Assembly: GCA_028023455.1 (NCBI GenBank)
Contig: JAQFVV010006271.1
Coordinates: forward strand, 5,417,048 to 5,481,047
Length of the DNA stretch: 64,000 nucleotides
Reading direction: 5' to 3'
DNA from: Epiperipatus broadwayi
Lineage: Eukaryota > Onychophora > Udeonychophora > Euonychophora > Peripatidae
A program made the position numbers and the translations under genes. The notes beneath the pieces were generated by a model. The model did no database searches. It saw only the letters and a program-made list of their open reading frames with translations, and was not told the DNA's origin. The stretch's first letter is position 1. Each line of letters starts with the position of its first letter. Below are positions 36,999 to 46,531 of this stretch, piece by piece.

Positions 36999-38774
36999 TG
37001 AACTGAGTTCGAATATGTGCATTCGAAACACCGGCCTCTTAGGCAGAGAAGAACATACTTGGAGAGTATTATGCCCCAATGATAGCTATAAAATATATAA
37101 CTAGCATTACATTTCCAGGACATAACTTCTTCTCGGCTGTTGAGTACAACACCAAGTTCAAAGCACCTTTTTTTGTTTGTGTATAAACACGGGCGCCAGC
37201 TATCTATTCAAGGATGAATGAATAATGCACTTTGAGCAATGGCCACTAACTCAATGCCTAAATCCACGACTAGCTCAGCTGTTTGTAATCACTAATAGAT
37301 TATACTTTTTAGTGGTTAAAAGGAATTGATAAAAGAATTGTAAAAGGAATTTATAAAAGAGATTGATAAAAGAATTTGGTAAAAGAATTGATAAAAAGAA
37401 TTGACCGACAAATAAAGTTTAATTTTAAAGATAATTTATTAACTAACATTTATTTACTAAATTTAAACATTTTATAATTCTATTAAACACACGCATATTT
37501 TAAATTAACATTTCTAAATAGTTTAAATATTCTCGAATATTTTCATAACAGAACACTGTGAATTTATCTACTTTAACCAATAATATTAATATAAGGATCA
37601 TGCACATATTAACTCATACACACACATAATAATAATAATAAAGTATTACATAGCATTAGAAATTTAAACACACATATCAATAGTTCATTTATGTATGATA
37701 TCGAGTTCATATTCTCTTGGAGGATTCGCACGAATTAATGAAATGCAATGGCTATTACAGTATAAACGAAATAAGCAAATGTTTTTACCTAGGCTTTTGA
37801 ATATAGACGGAGAATTTTGTTCTCTTTGGAGGCTGCTTTCAGTGAGAATATTTCCATTATGAATGCTTACCAGCTGGCTGGGACTTTTCCTTGATGAGTT
37901 TCCTGATTTTCATGATTATTACTATTGGAGACAATTAGATACGGACGGAGATTTTCTATGATGTTAAGCTGACATTATTTCATGGGCAGATCTGCTGTTT
38001 TCATCAGACATCTGGGCTGGTGGAGAGAAACGAGCATTCCCAAAATCTTCTCAGCACTGCATTTCGTTTCTTAACTGACTCAATTAATTTCTGAACTCCT
38101 CGCTCAATTAATTTGTGAACTGAAATCACTCAATTAATTTGTAAAATGAATTGTCCGATAAAAAAAATGTCTATTTATACCTGCACCTTGTTGTCTTTCT
38201 AATATCTCCAGAAAAGATCTGTTGTCAAATTCCAATGATAATCATTTGATAAACGTGTTTTGGAAGATTGCTTAATTAGTAATAGCCATGCAATAAAATG
38301 TGTTGTTTTATTTTATTAATAGCCATTGCCATGGTTTTAATGATAATCTTCTTTTATTTCACATACATTTTATTTATTTACAAATCGCACATATATACGC
38401 ACATATATTTTTAATACAATTTACTATTTAGTTTTAACATTATTTTTTCTTTAATTAAACTTGAATGAAAAGAGATTTGTATGTTTTAACTTTTTAAATT
38501 TTATTTTTACGAATACTAATAAAAACTCTTTACTTCCTTTTATAACCCTTAGTTTAATTTCTCTAATGAAACACCCCTCTCTCCTCCTGATTAATTAATT
38601 GTAGCTTTTTTATTTTAAAACTAACGCTAGAAAACTATTTGATTCTTATCCTTTTCTAAAACAAACTGCAATAAACTCTTCAACGTTTAATTTTATGTTT
38701 TTTCTTTTATGAACGATTATTTTAATAATATAATTTTAGATAAAATTATATGTGCCTATATCAATATAGGTACA
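36999..38774 (-). repeat. 3' LTR of the LARD-like element (left copy)
   Basis: The 1776-bp long terminal repeat matches 41227-43004 with scattered substitutions and small indels (for example an extra ATAATTAG-type insertion near 41934 in the other copy). It contains an internal array of AATTGATAAAAGAATTG-like units (about 37317-37413) and repeated CTCAATTAATTTGTGAA units (about 38096-38150). It would supply the polyadenylation site for the minus-strand transcript. Confidence 0.93.
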
Positions 38775-38777
38775 TTA

Positions 38778-38793
38778 CCCCGCCCTTCCTTTT
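38778..38793 (-). promoter_or_regulatory. Polypurine tract of the LARD-like element
   Basis: The minus strand reads AAAAGGAAGGGCGGGG, then TAA, then the LTR start TGTACC. A purine-only run at this position is the classic plus-strand priming site of LTR retrotransposons and proves the orientation. Confidence 0.88.
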
Positions 38794-39030
38794 GAGAGTA
38801 AAATGCGTCATTTTTGACCATTTTATCTCTGACAACATTAAATCTTAATTTATTATTCTTTCTAAGTTTGCTTTTTGGTATCTTTTCCTTTTCCATGCTA
38901 AGGGCAATCTCCAATTATGCTTTTCTTCTTTCTATGCTGGTAACATTGCTTACAATGTTCGTCCTGGATAATGACCACAAGGACAAACTAAATTTGTGGC
39001 ACAGGGATCTTTTATAAACGAAGCTTCGGC

Positions 39031-39215
39031 TGCCGATTCTCTTGATCGGACTTTGACTAAGAAAAGGTGGCTGCAAATGGCAGGAATTTCAACTGTCCAT
39101 TTCCGACTTACGCCCTGGAAAACGATTGCCGATTCTCTTGATCGGACTTTGACAAAGCAGCTGCAATGGCAGGAATTTTCAACTGTCCATTTTTGACTTA
39201 CGCTTTGGAAAACGA
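39031..39215. repeat. 96-bp tandem duplication inside the LARD-like element
   Basis: TGCCGATTCTCTTGATCGGA followed by CTTTGAC, GGCAGGAATTT, CAACTGTCCATTT and GGAAAACG occurs twice, at 39031 and 39127. The period is 96 bp, with a few substitutions and short indels. Confidence 0.9.
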
Positions 39216-40167
39216 GGTACGAGATATGGGGATTCTCCCCTGAAAAGTGACTTACGACTTACTCTGGTTGTTGTCAGTGCACTTTTTAAAAGAGGAATGA
39301 TCCCAGCCAATCCATTGCGGGTACTAGAATTTATCCAGTCGAGAGCTTTAAACTTAATCCTTATCTAACTTATTTCAATACTACCCTCATCCTTTTAGAT
39401 TCGAACCCTTATACACTCCTAATACAACTTAGATTGACTTTCATTTATATTATTTTTAAATTCATTACGAACATTATTTAAATATTATTTATTTAATATT
39501 ACAATACTATTCTAAACTATCACGGACATCAATTTACATATTTATTTATATTACGATATTACTTTTAATCCATTACTTTAACTTATATATTAACGTGCGT
39601 GTACTCAGAAAAAAAAAACTATTTTGCTTTATTATGATTCATTTATTATTAATTTACTAGAGATTTTTTTTTAACTTGATTATTTATTTACATCCTTTTC
39701 TTAACTTACGGTATTCAAAACAAACTTTTATTTTAACATGCGTATATTCAAAAAACTATTTTATTTTACTACGAATATTTTATTTATTTTCTACAGATAT
39801 ATTATACTTATTTATTTAACTTGTTTTTATTTTATGTATTTCCGTTATTTTATTTATTTATTTAATTCTACAAACATTATTTCTAAATCCTTAATTTGAC
39901 CCATTTATTTAACTTGATTTTATTGATTTTTATTTATTTGAACTGTTTATTTACGAACATTTCCTTAATTAATATGTGCGTGGAGAAAAAAAATCTTTTA
40001 TTTTGTGAAGCCTCCATTATTATTATTTGACAAAACAATCCATCATTTTAAATAGCGAAATTCTAATTCACGCTTTTCACCTACGTCAAAATAATTATAT
40101 TAGACTCATAGTCCATTTCCGGTCCTTTTTGTTTATTTCCTTTACTATTCCGCCCGTTTACTAACTC
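39216..40167. other. Non-coding interior of the LARD-like element
   Basis: AT-rich DNA between the tandem repeat and the gag-like frame. It sits where a pol gene would be expected in an autonomous element, and no RT, RNase H or integrase motif is readable on either strand. Confidence 0.7.
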
Positions 40168-40872
40168 TTAAACTATGTCCGGTGGCTCCTTTTTTCTTTC
40201 TACAAATTCTATAATATAAACTAACTTTCCTCTCTTATCGGTTCCACTTTTATATTTTATTGCTTTATCTCTTTCTCTTTCCATTCTGTTTTCGACTTCG
40301 TAACTCAGAAAACCTTTATACCTAGACAAACTCCGAATTACTTCAATCTGGGAATATTTTTTTCTATGCTTTCTCTTTGTTTTAAATCTACGTCTACAGC
40401 AAATGCGAACGTTTACTTTAACCTTTTTAAATTTTTGTAAAAACTTTTCTACACTATCTACTACCTTGAACTTGTGTTTGTCTACTTTATTTATCACAAC
40501 ACTATCTGATTCTAATTCAATTTCTATGTCTTTTATCACCTCAACTACCTTTTCAACTTCCTGACTTTCTTTAATTAAATCTAACTCTATAACTTCTTGG
40601 TTCTTCTCTACCTTTACCGTTATCTCACATCTTATTTCTCTTACTTCTGCTCTGAGTTCTTTAATTTCTGTTTTAACCTGACTAATTTCTGCCTTCAATT
40701 CTGCTTTGAGTTCTAACTGACTTTGTTTAAATTCTTGATGCATTTCTTCCATCATATTCATCATCATTTTCATCATCATTCACATCTCAGATACTTCTTC
40801 TTTCTCCTTTTCTACTAACTGGGGATTTTTAAAATATATTGTGCTTTCTTTCGAATCCATTTCTATATTCAT
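40168..40872 (-). CDS. Gag-like coiled-coil protein of the LARD-like element (internal TGA)
   Basis: From an ATG at 40872, 30 codons (MNIEMDSKES..., ending EVSEM) run into a single TGA at 40782-40780. The frame then continues for 203 codons to 40168. The second part starts with a Met-rich stretch and a heptad-like coiled coil (QLELKAELKAEISQVKTEI, about residues 20-60 of the 203). An acidic segment follows, then a strongly basic patch (CCRRRFKTKRKHRKK) and a C-terminal region ending EPPDIV. Coiled coil plus basic nucleic-acid-binding patch and the position 354 bases after the 5' LTR suggest a Gag-like role, but no capsid or CCHC zinc-knuckle motif is seen. The TGA may be a null mutation, or translation may start at the downstream Met run. 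Confidence 0.6.
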
Positions 40873-41206
40873 AGTTACACTATTACTTTGTATTTTTTAA
40901 ATTATATTTTGCAAAATCGAATTGTTTATTTATTTTTCTTACTAAGATGGAAACTCACACTAACTCCACCCTTTTAGTCCTTCTCTCTACCCAATCTAAT
41001 GCTTTAACTCCGCCCAAATATCAACTGTCTCTGATTTGATAGCATACATGTCAAAATCTCTTTTCATTTCGAAAAAAAAAATTTCGGTCAATTCTTTTTT
41101 TTTTTTTTAAATTAAAACACGTTTACATACGTAATTTAACTTTTTAGATTTTTATTTTCAACAAGAACAAAGTATTTAATTAACTGTCATTTATGACAAG
41201 TTCGGC

Positions 41207-41224
41207 CCATGTTGGGTAAAGCCA
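41207..41224 (-). promoter_or_regulatory. Putative primer-binding site of the LARD-like element
   Basis: Two bases after the 5' LTR end, the minus strand reads TGGCTTTACCCAACATGG, beginning with the TGG that pairs with a tRNA CCA end. The remaining bases do not match the usual T-arm pattern of a tRNA 3' end that I can recall, so the primer is unidentified. Confidence 0.5.
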
Positions 41225-41226
41225 TT

Positions 41227-43004
41227 TGAACTGGGTTCAAATATGTGCATTCGAAACACCGGCCTCTTAGGCAGAGAAGAACATACTCGGAGAGTATGTA
41301 TGCCCAAATGATAGCTATAAAATATATAACTAGCGTTACATTTGACATAACTTCTTCTGGGCTGTTGAGTTCAACACCAAGTTCAAAGCACCTTTTTTTG
41401 TTTGTGTATAAACACGGGCGCCAGCTATCTATGCAAGGATGAATAAATAATGCACTTTGAGCAATGGCCACTAACTCAATGCCTAAATCCATGACTAGCT
41501 CAGCTGTTTGTAATCACTAATAGATTATACTTCATTAGTGGTTAAAAGGAATTGATAAAAGAATTGTAAAAGGAATTTATAAAAGAGATTGATAAAAGAA
41601 TTTGGTAAAAGAATTGATAAAAAGAATTGACCGACAAATAAAGTTTAATTTTAAAGATAATTTATTAACTAACATTTATTTACTAAATTTAAACATTTTA
41701 TAATTCTATTAAACACACGCATATTTTAAATTAACATTTCTAAATAGTTTAAATATTCTCGAATATTTTCATAACAGAACACTGTGAATTTATCTACTTT
41801 AACCAATAATATTAATATAAGGATCATGCACATATTAACTCATACACACACATAATAATAATAAAGTATTACATAGCATTTGAAATTTAAACACACATAT
41901 CAATAGTTCATTTATGTATGATATCGAGTTCATATAATTAGACTCTTGGAGGATTCTCATGAATTGATGAAATGCAATGGCTATTACAGTATAAACGAAA
42001 TAAGCAAATGTTTTTACCTAGGCTTTTGAATATAGACATAGAATTTTGTTCTCTTTGGAGGCTGCTTTCGGTGAGAATATTTCCATTATGAATGCTTACC
42101 AGCCAGCTGGGACTTTTCCTTGACGAGTTTCCTGATTTTCACGATTATTACTATTGGAGACAATTAGATACGGATGGAGATTTTCTATGATGTTAAGCTG
42201 ACATTATTTCACGGGCAGATCTGCTGTTTTCATCAGACATCTGGGCTGGTGGAGAGAAATGAGCATTCCCAAAATCTTCTCAGCACTGCATTTTGTTTTT
42301 TAACTGACTCAATTAATTTCTGAACTCCTCGCTCAATTAATTTGTGAACTGAACTCACTCAATTAATTTGTGAAATGAATTGTCCGATAAAAAAAAGGTC
42401 TATTTATACCTGCACCTTGTTGTCTTTCTAATATCTCCAGAAAAGATCTGTTGTCAAATTCCAATGATAATCATTTGATAAACGTGTTTTTGAAGATTGC
42501 TTAATTAGTAATAGCCATGCAATAAAATGTGTTGTTTTATTTTATTAATAGCCATTGCCATGGTTTTAATGATAATCTTCTTTTATTTCGCATACATTTT
42601 ATTTATTTACAAATCGCACATATATACGCACATATATTTTTAATACAATTTACTATTTAGTTTTAACATTATTTTTTCTTTAATTAAACTTGAATGAAAA
42701 GAGATTTGTATGTTTTAACTTTTTAAATTTTATTTTTACGAATACTAATAAAAACTCTTTACTTCCTTTTATAACCCTTAGTTTAATTTCTCTAACGAAA
42801 CACCCCTCTCTCCTTCTTATTAATTAACTGTAGCTTTTTTATTTCAAAACTAATGCTAGAAAACTATTTGATTCTTATCCTTTTCTAAAACAAACTGCAA
42901 TAAACTCTTCAATGTTTAATTTTATGTTTTTTTCTTTTATGAACGATTATTTTAATAACATAATTTTAGATAAAATTATATGTGCCTATATCAATATAGG
43001 TACA
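41227..43004 (-). repeat. 5' LTR of the LARD-like element (right copy)
   Basis: The 1778-bp long terminal repeat, in minus orientation, should hold the promoter. It has the same internal minisatellite (about 41540-41635) as its partner. The frame 41187-41492 on the minus strand reads across the LTR end into the primer-binding region. It has no recognisable domain and is regarded as fortuitous. Confidence 0.93.
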
Positions 43005-43022
43005 ATATATATATATATATAT
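43005..43022. repeat. (TA)n run at the LTR element junction
   Basis: A TA run directly adjoining the 5' LTR, matching the TA run at the other end (about 36987-36998). The element appears to have inserted into a TA microsatellite. Confidence 0.85.
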
Positions 43023-45393
43023 GCAAAACCATCTACTATTTCACTTTTTTTGTTACTCAAAATATAGTTTTGACTCTTTCTTCTTGATTTAATATTTCTC
43101 TTATGTATTTGAGAAGTGATTAATTACCATTTGAATCTGCATTTTTATAAACCGAAAAAAGTCAATTATTTCAACTAAGTTTATAACCTGATTATAAGGC
43201 ATGTAAAAATATGTGCATGTAAAATGTAAATGTTTTTTCTCTCTAGAAAGTGTGTGTAATTAAAATCATTTATTTGTTTTATTGTACACATATGCATGTA
43301 GACACTTTCTGACATTTAATGATTTCTTTATATCATTATACTTTACACGTCTCAATTTTGATACAGTATATGTATAATGTACTGATCACTTCTATCTTCT
43401 TTTGATCACCGAGGGCACCACTAGTTCACTTATGACCTACAAAATTTAATTTATGGTGATTAAAAGTTAATGATGATGAATGCCTCCAGCTCGATCCAGG
43501 GAGAAAAAGATATCTTTATAATTGTTCTGACAGTTGAGAAAAAAACACAAAAACAAATATCAGCCCAAAATAATTTTAAATAATTTTTAAAGTTTATTAA
43601 ATTCAAAAATAAAATAAATCTCAGGCAAACAAAATATAAAAGTTTGATCTAGATTCTTATAGTGTATTTACCAGAATGTACAGGAGTACTGAAAACATTA
43701 AATACCCTGGCAGATAAGTTCATTTTCTCACTTATAATTTAAAAAGAGGGATTTATAATATCTTTCTGCCAGCAATTTATAAAAACTAATGCCAGTTTTC
43801 CTATTTAGATGGTCTTGCAAGGAATACAATGAAACAGTGCAGACAAGCTTTCCTTAGCCCAGAATAGGGCATCAGGATCAATAATGTCATATGTCTGCAG
43901 AAAAGCTTATGATTAATCACATTCAAGGTCATTCATGGTTGACCCAAATTCAAAACAATAAAAAAAAACATAAGAAAATATTATAATCTTATGTAATCTT
44001 ATGTAGAAGAAACAAAATCTCTAATATAGGAAAAACTGAACAATATATTCGATAAATTGCCAGCCAATAGATTTATGGTCTGCAAAAAATGCAAATCAAG
44101 CTTATCTAAATTAATTATAACAAAAAGAGGACAGGTGAGATAAAAGAAAATTACTAATATCTGCCCAATTATTTATCAAGGTTAGTAATATAAAAAGAGA
44201 AAATTATACAAAGGATATAAAATAGAAACTCACAATACACTCTTGGATAAATAAATAAACAAAAATGGAATCATAAAAGTAAGAGTCCAGCACACACTAT
44301 AAATAAAATATACAATAAATGCTTTAAAAGATTTAAATTGAATATGTAAATCTATTATAAAAAAAAATTATTTTAAGACTAAGCTGAGACTTTAATAAGA
44401 GATTTAAACCCTGGTTAGAAAATTAAAACATTTTACCTTGAGGTTAATGCTAGGTCCAGATGATGTCTTTCAGCAGTGCACACAGTTTATTTAATTTGAA
44501 AGTTCCTATAAAGATTTTGGTTTCCATTTATATGTTCAAGAGGCTGGAGACAATCCTAGGATCAATTCTTGTTCAGGATTTTATGACATGATGTTGAAGA
44601 AACAACTTTGGATCTGGTGACCATCTTTAGGGTGGTTTAGCACAGCATGTTGTAGAAAATATTCATCATGTATAATTTTGGCATTCTGCAGAGATGATCT
44701 TATTTAGAAATTGGAAGATAGTAATATAATTTCAGCAGAATTTCTTAATGGTGAACAGAAAACGGTACTATTAGCAATGGTCATCTTCAGACATGGGCAG
44801 AAATCTTTTTTTAATCAGGCAATTTGAATCAGAATCACAAATAACATACAACATTGAACCAATACATTATCACATGTATAATAAAAGTGAATAGCTGAAT
44901 AATCAAGAAACCCAGGGCTATTTATATATACACTCTTATCTCCTGTGTCATCTGTGATTAGAAAATTTTCCCCAAGGCAAATCTCTATCTCAGACTTAAT
45001 CTTAATTAAAAATCTGACCAGAATTCCTATCTCATCCAAAATTAATGAAAAAACAAACTAATAACAAGAATTAAATCTCATCTTTTCTTTTTTAAATTAA
45101 ATTAAAATTAGATTACAATTAAAATAAAAGAAACAGTAATGTAATTAAAACTTCTCAAAATTAAAAGTTTTTCTCAAGATTAAAACTTTTCAAATTAAAA
45201 TGTTTTTACAATTTGATTAAAAAAATAATGAGTGTCAAAAGAAACTTATTTTTACACTAAAAAGTAAAATTAAAAAATTTTAATCTATAGCTGCATATGT
45301 GGGCTATAACATATAAAATTTCTTTTAAAACTTTATAAAAATAAAAGTTAGTTTTAGTTTCATGATGGAACATTTGAAGTGGATAATATATAT
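43023..45393. other. Non-coding DNA, partly less AT-rich
   Basis: About 43380-44990 is somewhat richer in GC and could be an unrecognised old repeat, but no protein motif is readable on either strand. The frame at 44815-45039 (minus) has no family signature. From about 45050 to 45393 the sequence is A-rich low complexity. Confidence 0.45.
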
Positions 45394-45533
45394 ATGAAAA
45401 ACAAAATCAAGTTAAAAACTTGTTAATGCTTGTATTTATGTCAACGAATGGCGTTCTACCAAAAACACCGTCAAGCGTATTTCGTTTACATAAACATCAG
45501 AGAATGCATTCACTATCTCTAACTTTAATTCCA

Positions 45534-45577
45534 CTTTCAGATCATGATTTCAAGCTATTTGCTATCGTCAGTGAAAG
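45534..45577 (-). ncRNA. Hammerhead ribozyme, left arm outer copy
   Basis: On the minus strand, stem I 5' CTTTCA (45577-45572) is followed by the core CTGACGA (45571-45565). Stem II AGC/GCT follows with a five-base AAATA loop and a T/T mismatch next to the core, then GAAA and stem III TCATGA (two pairs plus A15.1-U16.1, AT loop). The TC cleavage site follows, then TGAAAG (45539-45534), which pairs perfectly with the stem I 5' strand. All invariant positions are intact. Confidence 0.82.
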
Positions 45578-45932
45578 ACAGGAATAAGAACTAGATCTAA
45601 ACACAATCTCTGAGCATTTATGAAACAGTTTCTATTCAGCTTGCAAGCGTGAATTTTTTAGACATGTTAATGTCTTTGAACTCAGCATAGCAAGCCAGAT
45701 AGCGACATGGGTCTGATATCAGTTCAGCATCACCACATTGTAGAAGCCTCTGCAATATATATTATTGCAAGAAAGACCTCAAAGGTACATTTATGAAAAA
45801 CAAAATCAAGTTAAAAACTTGTTAACGCTTGTATTTATGTCAACAGATGGCGTTCTACCAAAAACACCATCAAGCATATTTCATTTACATAAACGTCAGA
45901 GAATGCATTCACTATCTCTAACTTTAATTCCA

Positions 45933-45976
45933 CTTTTAGATCATGATTTCAAGCTATTTGCTATCGTCAGTGATCT
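45933..45976 (-). ncRNA. Hammerhead ribozyme relic, left arm inner copy
   Basis: The core CTGACGA (45970-45964), stem II, GAAA, stem III and TC are intact. The stem I strands are AGATCA and TAAAAG, which pair at only one position, because the palindrome junction replaced the 5' strand. It cannot fold in cis as drawn. Confidence 0.6.
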
Positions 45977-45991
45977 AGTTCTTATTCCTGC

Positions 45992-46035
45992 CTTTCACTG
46001 ATGGTAGCAAATAGCTTGAAATCATGATCTGAAAG
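45992..46035 (+). ncRNA. Hammerhead ribozyme relic, right arm inner copy
   Basis: Stem I (CTTTCA at 45992-45997 against TGAAAG), stem II, GAAA, stem III and TC are all conserved. The core reads CTGATGG (45998-46004), with the invariant last A of CUGANGA changed to G, predicted to abolish activity. Confidence 0.65.
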
Positions 46036-46390
46036 TGGAATTAAAGTTAGAGATAGTGAATGCATTCTCTGATGTTTATGTAAATGAAATATGCTTGATG
46101 GTGTTTTTGGTAGAACGCCATCTGTTGACATAAATACAAGCATTAACAAGTTTTTAACTTGATTTTGTTTTTCATAAATGTACCTTTGAGGTCTTTCTTG
46201 CAATGATATATATTGCAGAGGCTTCTACTATGTGGTGATGCTGAACTGATATCAGACACATGTAGCTATCTGGCTTGCTATGCTGAGTTCGAAGACATTA
46301 ATGTGTCTAAAAAATTCACGCTTGCAAGATGAATAGAAACTGTTTCATAAACGCTCAGAGTTTGTGTTTAGATCTAGTTCTTATTCCTGT

Positions 46391-46434
46391 CTTTCACTGA
46401 TGATAGCAAATAGCTTGAAATCATGATCTGAAAG
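46391..46434 (+). ncRNA. Hammerhead ribozyme, right arm outer copy (intact)
   Basis: Stem I pairs CTTTCA (46391-46396) with TGAAAG (46429-46434) over six Watson-Crick pairs. The core CTGATGA is 46397-46403. Stem II pairs AGC (46405-46407) with GCT (46413-46415), loop AAATA, with a T/T mismatch flanking the core. GAAA is 46417-46420. Stem III pairs A46420-T46427, T46421-A46426 and C46422-G46425. C46428 is the cleavage-site base. Every invariant hammerhead position is present. The short stem III suggests weak monomer activity and possible dimeric action. Confidence 0.85.
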
Positions 46435-46531
46435 TGGAATTAAAGTTAGAGATAGTGAATGCATTCTCTGACGTTTATGTAAATGAAATACGTTTGACGG
46501 TGTTTTTGGTAGAACACCATCTGTTGACATA

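Larger units (their letters stand above)
36999..43004 (-). mobile_element. Non-autonomous LTR retrotransposon (LARD-like), recent insertion
   Basis: Two direct repeats of 1776 and 1778 bp (36999-38774 and 41227-43004) match almost throughout and flank 2452 bp. On the minus strand each LTR begins TGTACC and ends AGTTCA, the expected TG...CA. A polypurine tract lies immediately upstream of the 3' LTR and a TGG-initial primer-binding-like sequence two bases after the 5' LTR, which fixes minus orientation. The interior holds one gag-like frame and no protease, RT, RNase H or integrase, so it must rely on enzymes supplied in trans. It sits inside a TA microsatellite, so the target duplication cannot be resolved. 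Near-identity of the LTRs points to a young insertion. Confidence 0.93.
45394..46531. mobile_element. Head-to-head arrays of a 399-bp hammerhead-bearing unit (retrozyme-like)
   Basis: A large palindrome centred near 45984. Each arm is a tandem array of the same unit: one full 399-bp copy plus a truncated second copy. In the right arm (plus), hammerhead cores start at 45998 and 46397. In the left arm (minus), they start at 45970 and 45571. Both spacings are exactly 399. The truncated outer copies end in TA-rich DNA at 45394 and 46531. Tandem units of a few hundred bases, each with a short stem III hammerhead, are the hallmark of metazoan retrozymes and some Penelope-derived repeats. The unit has no convincing coding capacity. 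The head-to-head arrangement is unusual. Confidence 0.85.

Noticed and set aside
41187-41492. 101-codon minus-strand frame across the LTR boundary
   Set aside because: It starts inside the LTR and ends in the primer-binding region, shows no known domain, and the equivalent frame in the other LTR diverges at the boundary.
46050-46120. CTGATGTTTATGTAAA(T/C)GAAA inside each 399-bp unit, resembling a second hammerhead core
   Set aside because: The invariant GA of CUGANGA is missing in all copies and no stem I partner is present; the stem-like TTTA/TAAA is common in AT-rich DNA.
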